A stretch of 6,423 bases of DNA from Lachnoclostridium sp. UBA1781 (GTDB lineage Bacteria > Bacillota > Clostridia > Lachnospirales > Lachnospiraceae). Positions 1-6,234 of the stretch are shown in pieces; within the stretch, counting starts at the first letter, position 1, and every line of letters begins with the position of its first letter. The notes beneath the pieces were generated by a model. It was not told where the DNA came from. It saw only the letters and a program-made list of their open reading frames with translations, and searched no databases. Made by a program: the position numbers and the translations under genes. Where the stretch lies: positions 1 to 6,423 of the forward strand of contig DCGJ01000122.1 in assembly GCA_002315495.1 (NCBI GenBank), read 5' to 3'.

Positions 1-1879
1 CAGCCTTTGCATGGTTAATTGCCTCTACCGTCTGCGGCATAACACCGTCATCTGCTGCGACAACGAGTACAGCAACGTCGGTAGACTTTGCACCACGCAT
101 ACGCATCGTGGTAAATGCTTCATGACCCGGAGTATCAAGGAAGGTGATCTTCTCTCCGTTAATCTCTACCATATAAGCACCGATATGCTGGGTAATACCA
201 CCGGCCTCACGAGATGTAACATTGGTGGAACGAATGGCATCCAAAATAGATGTTTTACCATGGTCTACATGACCCATTACACAGACAATCGGAGGTCTCT
301 TTACGAGATTCTCTTCGGAATCCTCGGTATCCTGCATCAAAGAGTCAACGACATCTTCTACGGTTTCCTTCTCAACGATGCAGTTATATTCAGCTGCGAT
401 ATTCTCAGCCTCCTCGTAGGAAATCTCGGTATTTACATTTACGAGCTTACCTGCAAGGAACAGCTTCTTAACGATATCGGTCGCATTTTTCTTCATCTTA
501 TCCGCAAGCTCACGAATCGTAATCATATCCGGTACGGAAATGGTCTTGATTTCATCCGGATCTTCCTGCACCTTCGTTACGGCTACCGGCTTCTGGAAAG
601 CACCTGCGCGGTTCGGATCCTTACGCTTCTGCTTGCTGTTACCCATTCCGTCTTCGTTCTCGTAATCAAAACGATTCTTACGATTCTTATCACGGTTACG
701 ATCGGAAAATGCGGCTGCTCTCTGGTCTTTAGCTACATCCTTAGCGAAATCGGACTTAATGGAGCTGCCTGCCGGCTTGTGATCGTTCTTACGGGTAAAT
801 ACCTTTCTCTCGTCACCGTCTTTATCCTTGTCAAAGTTTGCACCTGGGAAGCCGCCCTTGTTGAAGCCACCCTGGCCCTGTCCCGGACGATTGTTGTTGC
901 GGAAGCCACCCTGACCCGGATTCTGTCCCTGACGCTGGAAGCCACCCTGCTGACCGTCACGACGTGGTCTGTCGGAGAAGTTACCCTGCTGACCGTCACG
1001 GCGTGGTCTGTCACCGAAATTACCCTGCTGACCGTCACGGCGCGGTCTGTCACCGAAGTTGCCCTGACCATCACGACGCGGTCTGTCACCGAAGTTGCCC
1101 TGACCGTCACGACGTGGTCTGTCGCCATTATCACGGCGAGGTCTGTCACCCTGTGCATCCTTCTTTGCGGCAGCTGCAGCAGCGGCTGCGGCTTCACGCT
1201 CGGCACGCTCACGATATACATTCTGGCGCTTTGGCTTTACTTCCTCAACCGGTGCAGCCGGAGCTTCTGCAGTATTGTCAGCCGGAGCATCAGCTGCAAC
1301 AGGTGCAGTCTCCTTTGGCTCGACTGGGGCTACCGGTGCATCTATTGTTTCCGGCTTCTCTTCCTTCGGAGCGTCCGTCTTAGGAACTTCCGTCTTTGCC
1401 GGCTTTACTTCTTCAGCCGGTTCCTGCTTTTCAGCTGCAGGCTTTTCAGCCACTTTCTTCTTAGCTTTACGGAAAGGAACCTTATTTCCATCATGGTCAT
1501 AGGTATATACCTTACCCTCATATGGAAGCGGCTTCCCGTTTTCATCTAATTTACGCTTGATTGGGAAACCATCCTCATCTACTTGAAGAAACTTCTCATT
1601 TCCCTCAAAATCAAAATATCCACCCTTCAGCGGGAGAGGTCTGCCCTCTGCATCACGAAGCATCTTTACCTGGTTACCGTTGCAGTCATAAAGGGCATTC
1701 TTCACTTCCGGCTTAATCTTTCTCTTGCCATAGAAATCTTCTGCTACCTTAATGCCTTCGTCCGTTAAAACGGTATCTTTGCTTACAACATCAATACCCT
1801 TTTCACGAAGAAACGAAATCAGGTTATTTGGCTTCTGTCCAAGTTCTTTTGCGAGCTCACTGACCTTTACTTTAGCCAT
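1..1879 (-). CDS. infB: Translation initiation factor IF-2, N-terminal 626 residues (C-terminus beyond left edge)
   Basis: IF-2 is the cytoplasmic GTPase that brings initiator fMet-tRNA to the 30S subunit and promotes 50S joining. The visible part contains an IF2_N helical domain (residues about 1-52), a D-x-x-G repeat insert (64-137), a Lys/Glu/Pro/Ala-rich linker (about 138-229), a run of nine alanines (230-238), an Arg/Gly/Gln tandem array (244-314), a basic linker, a second IF2_N domain (about 447-500) and the start of the G domain. The G1 P-loop GHVDHGKT is at 536-543 and the G3 motif DTPGHE at 582-587. G4 and the C-terminal domains lie outside the window. The ATG at 1879 has GGAGGT eight bases upstream and overlaps the ylxQ stop by 8 bases. 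Over 530 residues precede the G domain, far more than in Bacillus. Identity is certain from the G motifs. Confidence 0.98.
   Translation of the reverse strand, partial: MAKVKVSELAKELGQKPNNLISFLREKGIDVVSKDTVLTDEGIKVAEDFYGKRKIKPEVKNALYDCNGNQVKMLRDAEGRPLPLKGGYFDFEGNEKFLQVDEDGFPIKRKLDENGKPLPYEGKVYTYDHDGNKVPFRKAKKKVAEKPAAEKQEPAEEVKPAKTEVPKTDAPKEEKPETIDAPVAPVEPKETAPVAADAPADNTAEAPAAPVEEVKPKRQNVYRERAEREAAAAAAAAAKKDAQGDRPRRDNGDRPRRDGQGNFGDRPRRDGQGNFGDRPRRDGQQGNFGDRPRRDGQQGNFSDRPRRDGQQGGFQRQGQNPGQGGFRNNNRPGQGQGGFNKGGFPGANFDKDKDGDERKVFTRKNDHKPAGSSIKSDFAKDVAKDQRAAAFSDRNRDKNRKNRFDYENEDGMGNSKQKRKDPNRAGAFQKPVAVTKVQEDPDEIKTISVPDMITIRELADKMKKNATDIVKKLFLAGKLVNVNTEISYEEAENIAAEYNCIVEKETVEDVVDSLMQDTEDSEENLVKRPPIVCVMGHVDHGKTSILDAIRSTNVTSREAGGITQHIGAYMVEINGEKITFLDTPGHEAFTTMRMRGAKSTDVAVLVVAADDGVMPQTVEAINHAKA
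938..1150 (-). repeat. Arg/Gly/Gln-rich tandem repeat array inside infB (36-39 bp units)
   Basis: Residues 244-314 of IF-2 are six tandem units: one short unit GDRPRRDN, two 12-residue units GDRPRRDGQGNF, two 13-residue units GDRPRRDGQQGNF, and a final variant SDRPRRDGQQGGF. Together they fill exactly 213 bp. The array fades into further GQGGF-type sequence down to about 850. Units differ mostly at synonymous third positions and by a single Gln codon, as expected for recent tandem duplication under protein-level selection. The region is predicted to be disordered and strongly basic, so it may contact RNA or ribosomes. That role is inference. Confidence 0.93.
1469..1690 (-). repeat. Six degenerate D-x-x-G repeats in the IF-2 N-terminus
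   Basis: Directly after the first IF2_N domain, residues 64-137 hold six D-x-x-G cores, at D65, D76, D90, D101, D112 and D128 (spacings 11, 14, 11, 11, 16). Two kinds are visible: an aromatic type Y/F-D-x-x-G-N (65, 90, 128) and a proline type D-x-x-G-[RFK]-P-[LI] (76, 101, 112). The segments beginning at 75 and 111 resemble each other over about 25 residues, suggesting an internal duplication. The aromatic type looks like the core of YD/RHS-type repeats, but this is only resemblance. Neither Bacillus nor E. coli IF-2, as I know them, has such a block. Function unknown. Confidence 0.8.
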
Positions 1880-2192
1880 TCACTATACCTCCAAGGTTTA
1901 AATAATCACGAATCTTACCGGCCATACCGGCATCATTTACACATACAGAGCTGCGTTCCTCCTGTCCGAGGGCTCTGCCGAGTGTTTCCTTCGTCCCGTA
2001 TTCACAACACGGAACATGATAAAAGGAACACATATCTTTGAATTTCTTTTTTGTATTGTTCGAGGCGTCGGTGGCAATCAGAACCAAATGCGCTGCTCCA
2101 CCCTTCACGCTTTCCTCCGTTTTAAACTCACCGGAGCCAACGAGATTCGCCTTTCGACCGATACCAAGCATTTGCAATACACGATCAACCAA
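1872..2192 (-). CDS. ylxQ: YlxQ, L7Ae/L30e-like RNA-binding protein
   Basis: This 106-residue protein has the size and fold signature of the YlxQ branch of the L7Ae/L30e/S12e/Gadd45 superfamily, whose members bind kink-turn RNA. The N-terminal VLQMLGIGRKANLVGSGEF (residues 5-23) is the typical family opening, followed by the hydrophobic strand AHLVLIATDAS (34-44), which is also characteristic. The start is a TTG at 2192. No ATG or GTG lies in frame near the expected N-terminus, and GGAGG at 2205-2209 stands 12 bases upstream. The gene starts 8 bases before the ylxR stop and ends 8 bases inside infB, so translation is probably coupled at both ends. Its exact cellular RNA target is not evident from the sequence. 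Confidence 0.9.
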   Translation of the reverse strand: MVDRVLQMLGIGRKANLVGSGEFKTEESVKGGAAHLVLIATDASNNTKKKFKDMCSFYHVPCCEYGTKETLGRALGQEERSSVCVNDAGMAGKIRDYLNLGGIVNG

Positions 2193-2466
2193 GGCCTTCG
2201 ATTGCCTCCGTAATCAATTGATATACCTCATCGGAAATGCTTGTTTTCAGCGAACGTTCCAAAGCCTTTGTCTTTTTTGCTTTTGCAAGACACTCTTTGT
2301 TCTTGCAAATATAAGCGCCTCGACCGTTCTTTTTACCGGTATCATCCGGTAAAATCTCACCTTCCGGAGTAAGAATCACACGAAGTAAATCCTTCTTCGC
2401 AATCATTTCCCCGCAGGCCGTGCATTTTCTAAGAGGAATCTTCTTTCCAGTCAATGCCTGTGCCAT
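2185..2466 (-). CDS. rnpM: YlxR/RnpM family RNA-binding protein (DUF448)
   Basis: This 93-residue protein belongs to the YlxR family, always found near nusA and infB in Firmicutes. The Bacillus subtilis member has been reported to bind RNase P RNA and modulate RNase P activity, hence the name RnpM. Visible family marks are P-L-R-K-C-T-A-C (residues 11-18), the K24-K25 and L27-L28-R29 segment, the invariant GRGAY loop (48-52), and C54 and C59, which with C15 and C18 form a four-cysteine set. The ATG at 2466 follows nusA by 9 bases, and its AAGGAGA ribosome site overlaps the nusA stop codon. The last 8 bases overlap ylxQ. Family assignment is secure; the RNase P role is transferred from Bacillus. 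Confidence 0.95.
   Translation of the reverse strand: MAQALTGKKIPLRKCTACGEMIAKKDLLRVILTPEGEILPDDTGKKNGRGAYICKNKECLAKAKKTKALERSLKTSISDEVYQLITEAIEGLG
2205..2209 (-). promoter_or_regulatory. Ribosome binding site fixing the TTG start of ylxQ
   Basis: GGAGG on the minus strand lies inside the last codons of ylxR, 12 bases before the TTG at 2192-2190. The spacing is somewhat long. It is the only good Shine-Dalgarno match near the family-typical N-terminus, and the next in-frame ATG (residue 8) would cut into the conserved opening helix. It therefore supports the TTG start. Confidence 0.65.
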
Positions 2467-2475
2467 AAAGTCTCC

Positions 2476-3576
2476 TTATTCTTCATCCAATACAGCGGAA
2501 TCCTCAACTTCAGCATCGTCATACTCTGCCTCGGCCTGAGCTTCACTCTTAATATCAATCTTATATCCGGTAAGACGGGCTGCAAGACGTGCATTCTGTC
2601 CTTCCTTACCGATGGCAAGGCTGAGCTGGCTTTCCGGAACGATAACTCTTGCGAACTTCTCGTCCTCATCTACGTCAACGGAAACAACCTTTGCAGGGGA
2701 AAGAGCATTTTCAATCAAAACTGCGGAATTATCGGACCAGTTTACGATATCAATCTTTTCTCCGTGAAGTTCGTTCACAATGGCGTTAACACGTGCACCA
2801 TTCATACCTACACATGCACCGATGGCATCCACATTATTGTTGTGGGAGAAAACAGCCATCTTGGTACGATAACCTGCCTCACGGCTGATTGCCTTAATTT
2901 CAACGGTGCCGTCAGCAACTTCGGAAACTTCGTTCTCGAAGAGACGCTTTACAAGGTCCGGATGAGTACGGGAAACGGTAATCTTTGGTCCCTTTGTGGT
3001 GTCCTTAACTTCAAGTACATAAACCTTAACGCGGTCATTTACCTTGAAGGACTCTCTGCGAATCTGCTCGGATTCCGGAAGGGTTGCATCGGTCTTACCA
3101 AGATTGATGATAACATTCTTACCAACAAATCTCTGAACAAGACCCGTAACGATTTCCTTCTCTTTGTCGATGTAAAGATTGTAAGTAACCTTACGCTCTT
3201 CTTCACGAATCTTCTGTACAACGACCTGCTTAGCCTTCTGTGCACTGATACGTGCGAAATTCTTAGGAGTAATCTCAGCAACAGCGGTATCACCAACGAC
3301 ATAGCCCTTCATCGGGAACTTTACCTGTGCCTGCTCTACCGTAAGCTGACAAGTCGGATCCTCAACCTCTTCTACGATTTCGTAAGTAGCAATTACGCTA
3401 ACCACACCGGTTTCACGATCAATCGTAACCTTTACGTTATCGGAATTGTTGTACTCATTCTTACAAGCTGCAAGAAGGGAATTCTCAATTGCTTCGAGAA
3501 GAATCTCTTTGCTGATATCCTTTTCCTTCTCAATGATGTTTAAGGCCTCAATTAACTCCTTGTTCTCTTTTTCCAT
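2476..3576 (-). CDS. nusA: Transcription termination/antitermination protein NusA
   Basis: NusA binds RNA polymerase near the RNA exit channel and controls pausing, intrinsic termination and antitermination. The 366 residues show the N-terminal polymerase-binding domain (about 1-130), an S1 domain (about 138-203, ending in KITVSRTHPDLVKRLFENEV), KH1 (about 235-285, with G-M-N-G at 257-260 and the segment ARVNAIVNELHGEKIDIV) and KH2 (about 305-345, with AIGKEGQNARLAARLTG). A short acidic tail rich in Asp/Glu follows. The length and the absence of C-terminal acidic AR repeats fit the Firmicute form. The ATG at 3576 has GAGGT about seven bases upstream. The gene follows rimP by 50 bases with no obvious terminator. 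In Bacillus, NusA is reported to control its own operon through a leader terminator. Confidence 0.98.
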   Translation of the reverse strand: MEKENKELIEALNIIEKEKDISKEILLEAIENSLLAACKNEYNNSDNVKVTIDRETGVVSVIATYEIVEEVEDPTCQLTVEQAQVKFPMKGYVVGDTAVAEITPKNFARISAQKAKQVVVQKIREEERKVTYNLYIDKEKEIVTGLVQRFVGKNVIINLGKTDATLPESEQIRRESFKVNDRVKVYVLEVKDTTKGPKITVSRTHPDLVKRLFENEVSEVADGTVEIKAISREAGYRTKMAVFSHNNNVDAIGACVGMNGARVNAIVNELHGEKIDIVNWSDNSAVLIENALSPAKVVSVDVDEDEKFARVIVPESQLSLAIGKEGQNARLAARLTGYKIDIKSEAQAEAEYDDAEVEDSAVLDEE

Positions 3577-3626
3577 GACTTACCTCATACTTTCCGCGAT
3601 TTCTCGCTAATATTAAAAACTATTTT

Positions 3627-4091
3627 TTACATTACAAATGCCTGGCGAATCATAGCCAGATTAGACCGTTCAATCTCGACATCCTTACCTTCAAGCTCCA
3701 CCGTGATCATTTCCTTCGTGTAGGCCTTTAAAATGCCCTCCCACTCACGACTTCCGTTCACTGCTTTAAAAAGACGGAACTCAATTGGTTTTCCGATGTT
3801 TCGATCGTAATCCTTGTCCTTTTTTAATGGTCTTGTAAGACCCGGAGAACTCACCTCAAAGGTATACGCCTCTTCAATAAAGTTTTCCTCGTCGAGCTTA
3901 TCATTCAATGCACGGCTAACCAATTCACAATCATCAATGGTGATACCGCCCTCTTTATCGATATAAGCTCGCAAATACCACTGGCCTACTTCTTTCACGT
4001 ACTCGACATCCACAAGCTCAAACTTGTTGGCCTCTAAGACGGGAAGAATGAGCTGCTCCAGCTTCTGCTCAATTTGTTCTCTCTTTGCCAT
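3627..4091 (-). CDS. rimP: Ribosome maturation factor RimP
   Basis: RimP assists late 30S subunit maturation in the cytoplasm. The 154-residue length is normal for the family. The N-terminal alpha/beta domain (about 1-84) includes the opening EQKLEQLILPVLEANKFELVDVEY and ends in the hallmark EVSSPGLTRPLK (79-90). The C-terminal SH3-like domain (about 91-154) contains KPIEFRLF and the W117-E-G-I-L-K strand. The ATG at 4091 has GAGG four bases upstream, a slightly close but acceptable site. The gene heads the rimP-nusA-ylxR-ylxQ-infB operon and lies 25 bases or so beyond a strong hairpin, described separately. Confidence 0.97.
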   Translation of the reverse strand: MAKREQIEQKLEQLILPVLEANKFELVDVEYVKEVGQWYLRAYIDKEGGITIDDCELVSRALNDKLDEENFIEEAYTFEVSSPGLTRPLKKDKDYDRNIGKPIEFRLFKAVNGSREWEGILKAYTKEMITVELEGKDVEIERSNLAMIRQAFVM

Positions 4092-4112
4092 AGAACCTCA
4101 CTATTAAATTTT

Positions 4113-4148
4113 ACACAAAAGATAAGAGTGGGTTCGCACCCACTCTTA
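4113..4148 (-). terminator. GC-rich hairpin with interrupted U-tract: his operon terminator and/or rimP leader attenuator
   Basis: A perfect 11-bp inverted repeat pairs TAAGAGTGGGT (4148-4138 on the minus strand) with ACCCACTCTTA (4133-4123) across the tetraloop GCGA, a GNRA loop. On the minus strand it is followed by TCTTTTGTGT, a U-rich tract broken by C and G. The plus-strand side has no U-tract, so it acts leftward if it is a terminator. It lies after the last his-operon gene and before rimP. Because a likely promoter sits just upstream, the hairpin would also be in the rimP leader RNA. Confidence 0.75.
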
Positions 4149-4172
4149 CACAAGCCATTTAGTTACACAGAT

Positions 4173-4200
4173 ATAATATCACGATTTTAGGAAAATGCAA
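4173..4200 (-). promoter_or_regulatory. Candidate sigma-A promoter for the rimP-nusA-infB operon (extended -10)
   Basis: On the minus strand a -10 box TATTAT (4178-4173, five of six consensus bases) is preceded by TGA, giving the extended -10 motif TG-n-TATTAT. Sixteen bases upstream is TTGCAT (4200-4195), a weak -35 with three matches. Transcription would start around 4166-4164, some 75 bases before the rimP ATG and about 16 bases before the hairpin. It lies within 10 bases of the end of the preceding small gene. This is a motif match only. Confidence 0.5.
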
Positions 4201-4208
4201 GCACTATT

Positions 4209-4352
4209 TTACGATTCGCTTGTACTTTCGTTTGCTGCTTTCTCATTCTTTTTCTTTCGGGCAAAGATCCCAAGCAATACACCGCAGGTAGCAACACCGA
4301 TCAGAATCACATACTTAATAGATTCTGCAATAAACTCAACCAAAAAATCCAT
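4209..4352 (-). CDS. Small single-pass membrane protein (47 aa), hypothetical
   Basis: The ATG at 4352 opens a 47-residue frame ending in TAA at 4209. AGAGGTG stands six bases upstream of the start, a strong ribosome site. The protein has a short amphipathic N-terminus (residues 1-12), one hydrophobic stretch from about Y14 to A31 (YVILIGVATCGVLLGIFA), then R32-K33-K34-K35 and a polar Glu/Ser tail. By the positive-inside rule the C-terminus should face the cytoplasm. It begins 14 bases after the hisIE stop and ends just before the rimP promoter, so it is probably the last gene of the his operon. I do not recognise the family. The good ribosome site, clean membrane topology and tight operon spacing argue that it is real; the function cannot be stated. 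Confidence 0.7.
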   Translation of the reverse strand: MDFLVEFIAESIKYVILIGVATCGVLLGIFARKKKNEKAANESTSES

Positions 4353-4366
4353 AACGCACCTCTTTC

Positions 4367-5647
4367 TTAACTCTTACGACGATTGGCAAGTTCCTTGACA
4401 ATGTCATTCCAATCCACATCACATTCTACCATAAGAACCATCAAATGATACAGGTAATCTGCAATTTCATATTTCAATTCTTCTGCATCAGGATTCTTTG
4501 CTGCAATGCAGATCTCTGTCGCCTCTTCACCACATTTTTTCAAAATCTTGTCGATTCCCTTTTCAAACAGGTAATTCGTATAAGAACCTTCCTTCGGATT
4601 CACTTTGCGATCCATAATGATATTATAGTCCTCAGTCAAAACCGACAAAGGATTCATATTACTAAACTCTTTGGAAGCAAGTTCACGATAAAAACAGGAA
4701 GTATTACCGGTATGACAGGCTGCGCCAAGCTGCTGCACCTTTGCCAAAATCGTATCATTGTCACAGTCGATACTGAGTTCACGAACAAACTGATAGTGAC
4801 CGGACGTGTCACCCTTAACCCAAAGCTCCTGACGGCTTCTCGACCAGTAAGTCATGCGACCGGTACGAATCGTTGCATTGTAGCTTTCTTCGTTCATATA
4901 CGCAACCATCAGCACCTGAAGTGTCTTGTAATCCTGTACAACAACAGGAATCAAACCATCCAAATTAAGCTTAAACTCGGAAAACGGAATGCTGCTGGAA
5001 AGACACTTGGTCTGTAGCCCCTCGGATTGTAATGACTGCTTTACCTGAATCAGATTCTTCCCCTCGTAATAACACGTAGCAACCGCGTATACATTTTCAA
5101 GAGAAAGCAGAGAGACAACATCATTACGAACAAGACTGTCACGAATGACAACCGGGAACGGACAATCAGAAATAATGTCCTTTAACTCCTCGGAAATCGT
5201 AACATGCTTAAACATAAGCTTCGCTACACCGAGTTCGGAAAGCTCCTCGATCAACGTCTTATTCTCGTAATAATGAACCTTCGTATTGATATCCGCATTG
5301 AACTCGACGATAATCTTATCGTTACCGAAGCGATCAATTGCTTTCTTAATTTCGTCCTTTGGAAATGCTGCAGTATACGGAATCACGACATAAGCCGCAC
5401 CGGTATAAAGCGCCTTCTTTACATCCTCAAAACGCTTTATGGAGCAACCAATATAAATCGGAATATCCACTTTTCGAAGGATCAGCTTTACCGTCGTGAT
5501 AAAATCCATCTGCACGGACTCATTTGAATCGTAATTATAGATATAAAGTCCGTCAGCGCCATTCTGTTCGTACGAAATCGCCTGCTCCATCACACTGCCG
5601 GAGAAGGCATTTTCCGCATTGATATATGCTATGATATGTTTATCCAT
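4367..5647 (-). CDS. hisIE: HisIE (phosphoribosyl-AMP cyclohydrolase / phosphoribosyl-ATP pyrophosphatase) with an N-terminal degenerate HisA/HisF-like barrel
   Basis: HisE and HisI carry out steps 2 and 3 of histidine synthesis, converting PR-ATP to PR-AMP and opening the ring to ProFAR. The HisI domain (about 228-322) has WSRSR (268-272), the metal-binding D294-C-D-x-D298, and C311-H312 with C318, the zinc and magnesium ligands expected for an active enzyme. The HisE domain (about 350-426) has E374-E375, E378, E394, D397 and Y400-H401, also intact. A standalone HisIE is about 200-250 residues; this one has 426 because residues 1-215 form a HisA/HisF-type TIM barrel. That part starts HIIAYINAEN, where HisF has its catalytic Asp and this protein has N10. 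The second catalytic Asp position reads N117 in VEFNAD, and the phosphate-loop GGGI is GCSI (67-70). The barrel is therefore probably non-catalytic. The ATG overlaps the hisB stop as TAATG, with AAGGGA upstream. Confidence 0.95.
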   Translation of the reverse strand: MDKHIIAYINAENAFSGSVMEQAISYEQNGADGLYIYNYDSNESVQMDFITTVKLILRKVDIPIYIGCSIKRFEDVKKALYTGAAYVVIPYTAAFPKDEIKKAIDRFGNDKIIVEFNADINTKVHYYENKTLIEELSELGVAKLMFKHVTISEELKDIISDCPFPVVIRDSLVRNDVVSLLSLENVYAVATCYYEGKNLIQVKQSLQSEGLQTKCLSSSIPFSEFKLNLDGLIPVVVQDYKTLQVLMVAYMNEESYNATIRTGRMTYWSRSRQELWVKGDTSGHYQFVRELSIDCDNDTILAKVQQLGAACHTGNTSCFYRELASKEFSNMNPLSVLTEDYNIIMDRKVNPKEGSYTNYLFEKGIDKILKKCGEEATEICIAAKNPDAEELKYEIADYLYHLMVLMVECDVDWNDIVKELANRRKS

Positions 5648-6234
5648 TAAATCGTTCCCTTCGTTGACAATACACCGGAAATGCGTGGGTCTAACATCGT
5701 TGCCTGATCAAGTGCCTTGCCGAAAGCCTTAAACATAGCTTCCAAAATGTGATGATTGTTATCACCGGAAAGCATCTTGATATGAAGGTTCATCCCTGCA
5801 CTGTAGGAAATCGCATAGAAGAATTCCTTTGCAAGCTCAACATCCATCTCACCAAGTCGATCCACAGTCGTCGTCACATCATACTGAAAATACGGTCTTC
5901 CGCCAAGATCAATGGCACACATCATCAGTGTTTCATCCATTGGAAGAAGGAAACTTCCATAACGGGTAATTCCTGCCTTGTCACCAATTGCCTCTTTGAT
6001 TGCGGTACCAAGCACGATTCCGACATCCTCTACCGTGTGATGAGAATCCACTTCCAAATCACCCTCACAGGTCAGCTCCATATCAAAGAAACCATGCTTT
6101 GCAAAGCCATTTAACATGTGATCAAAGAATCCGATGCCGGTATTATTCTTATATACACCGGTACCGTCAATATTTAATGTAAGTTTGATTTTTGTTTCCT
6201 TTGTTTCCCGATTAACGGTTGCAATACGTGCCAT
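5647..6234 (-). CDS. hisB: Imidazoleglycerol-phosphate dehydratase
   Basis: HisB removes water from imidazole glycerol phosphate to give imidazole acetol phosphate, the sixth step of the histidine pathway, using two manganese ions per site. The 195 residues match the monofunctional bacterial enzyme, without the phosphatase half found in E. coli. The expected motifs are all present: GIGFFDHML (33-41, ligand H39), D63-S-H-H-T-V-E-D (ligands H65, H66, E69), GMNLHIK (147-153, H151), DNNHHILEAMFKAFG (158-172, with H161, H162 and E165) and the C-terminal SGVLSTKG. The ATG at 6234 has GGAGGTGA about six bases upstream. The gene follows hisD by 62 bases and overlaps hisIE by one base, indicating a shared transcript and coupled translation. 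Confidence 0.98.
   Translation of the reverse strand: MARIATVNRETKETKIKLTLNIDGTGVYKNNTGIGFFDHMLNGFAKHGFFDMELTCEGDLEVDSHHTVEDVGIVLGTAIKEAIGDKAGITRYGSFLLPMDETLMMCAIDLGGRPYFQYDVTTTVDRLGEMDVELAKEFFYAISYSAGMNLHIKMLSGDNNHHILEAMFKAFGKALDQATMLDPRISGVLSTKGTI

Noticed and set aside
938..1150. Regular repeats considered as a CRISPR array
   Set aside because: The units are directly adjacent with no unique spacers, stay in the infB reading frame and vary at third codon positions, so they are coding repeats.
733..1221. A 162-codon minus-strand frame with SVTDR-type repeats
   Set aside because: It is a different frame over the same infB repeat array; its repeats are a by-product of the 36-39 bp units, and no ribosome site was seen.
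11..1549. A 512-codon open frame on the plus strand, opposite infB
   Set aside because: It is antisense to a certain infB frame with all IF-2 motifs. The product is low-complexity, with repeated TVTTWSVTE-type sequence mirroring the tandem array, and there is no family resemblance. The open frame comes from codon bias and repeats on the other strand.
2764..3543. A 259-codon plus-strand frame opposite nusA
   Set aside because: It lies wholly within the nusA coding region and shows no recognisable domain; it is a shadow frame.
3596..3607. Small inverted repeat GCGA-GAAA-TCGC in the rimP-nusA gap
   Set aside because: The stem is only four base pairs with no U-tract after it; it is too weak to call a terminator or regulator on sequence alone.
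4445..5017. A 190-codon plus-strand frame opposite hisIE
   Set aside because: It is antisense to conserved HisI/HisE motifs and has no family features.
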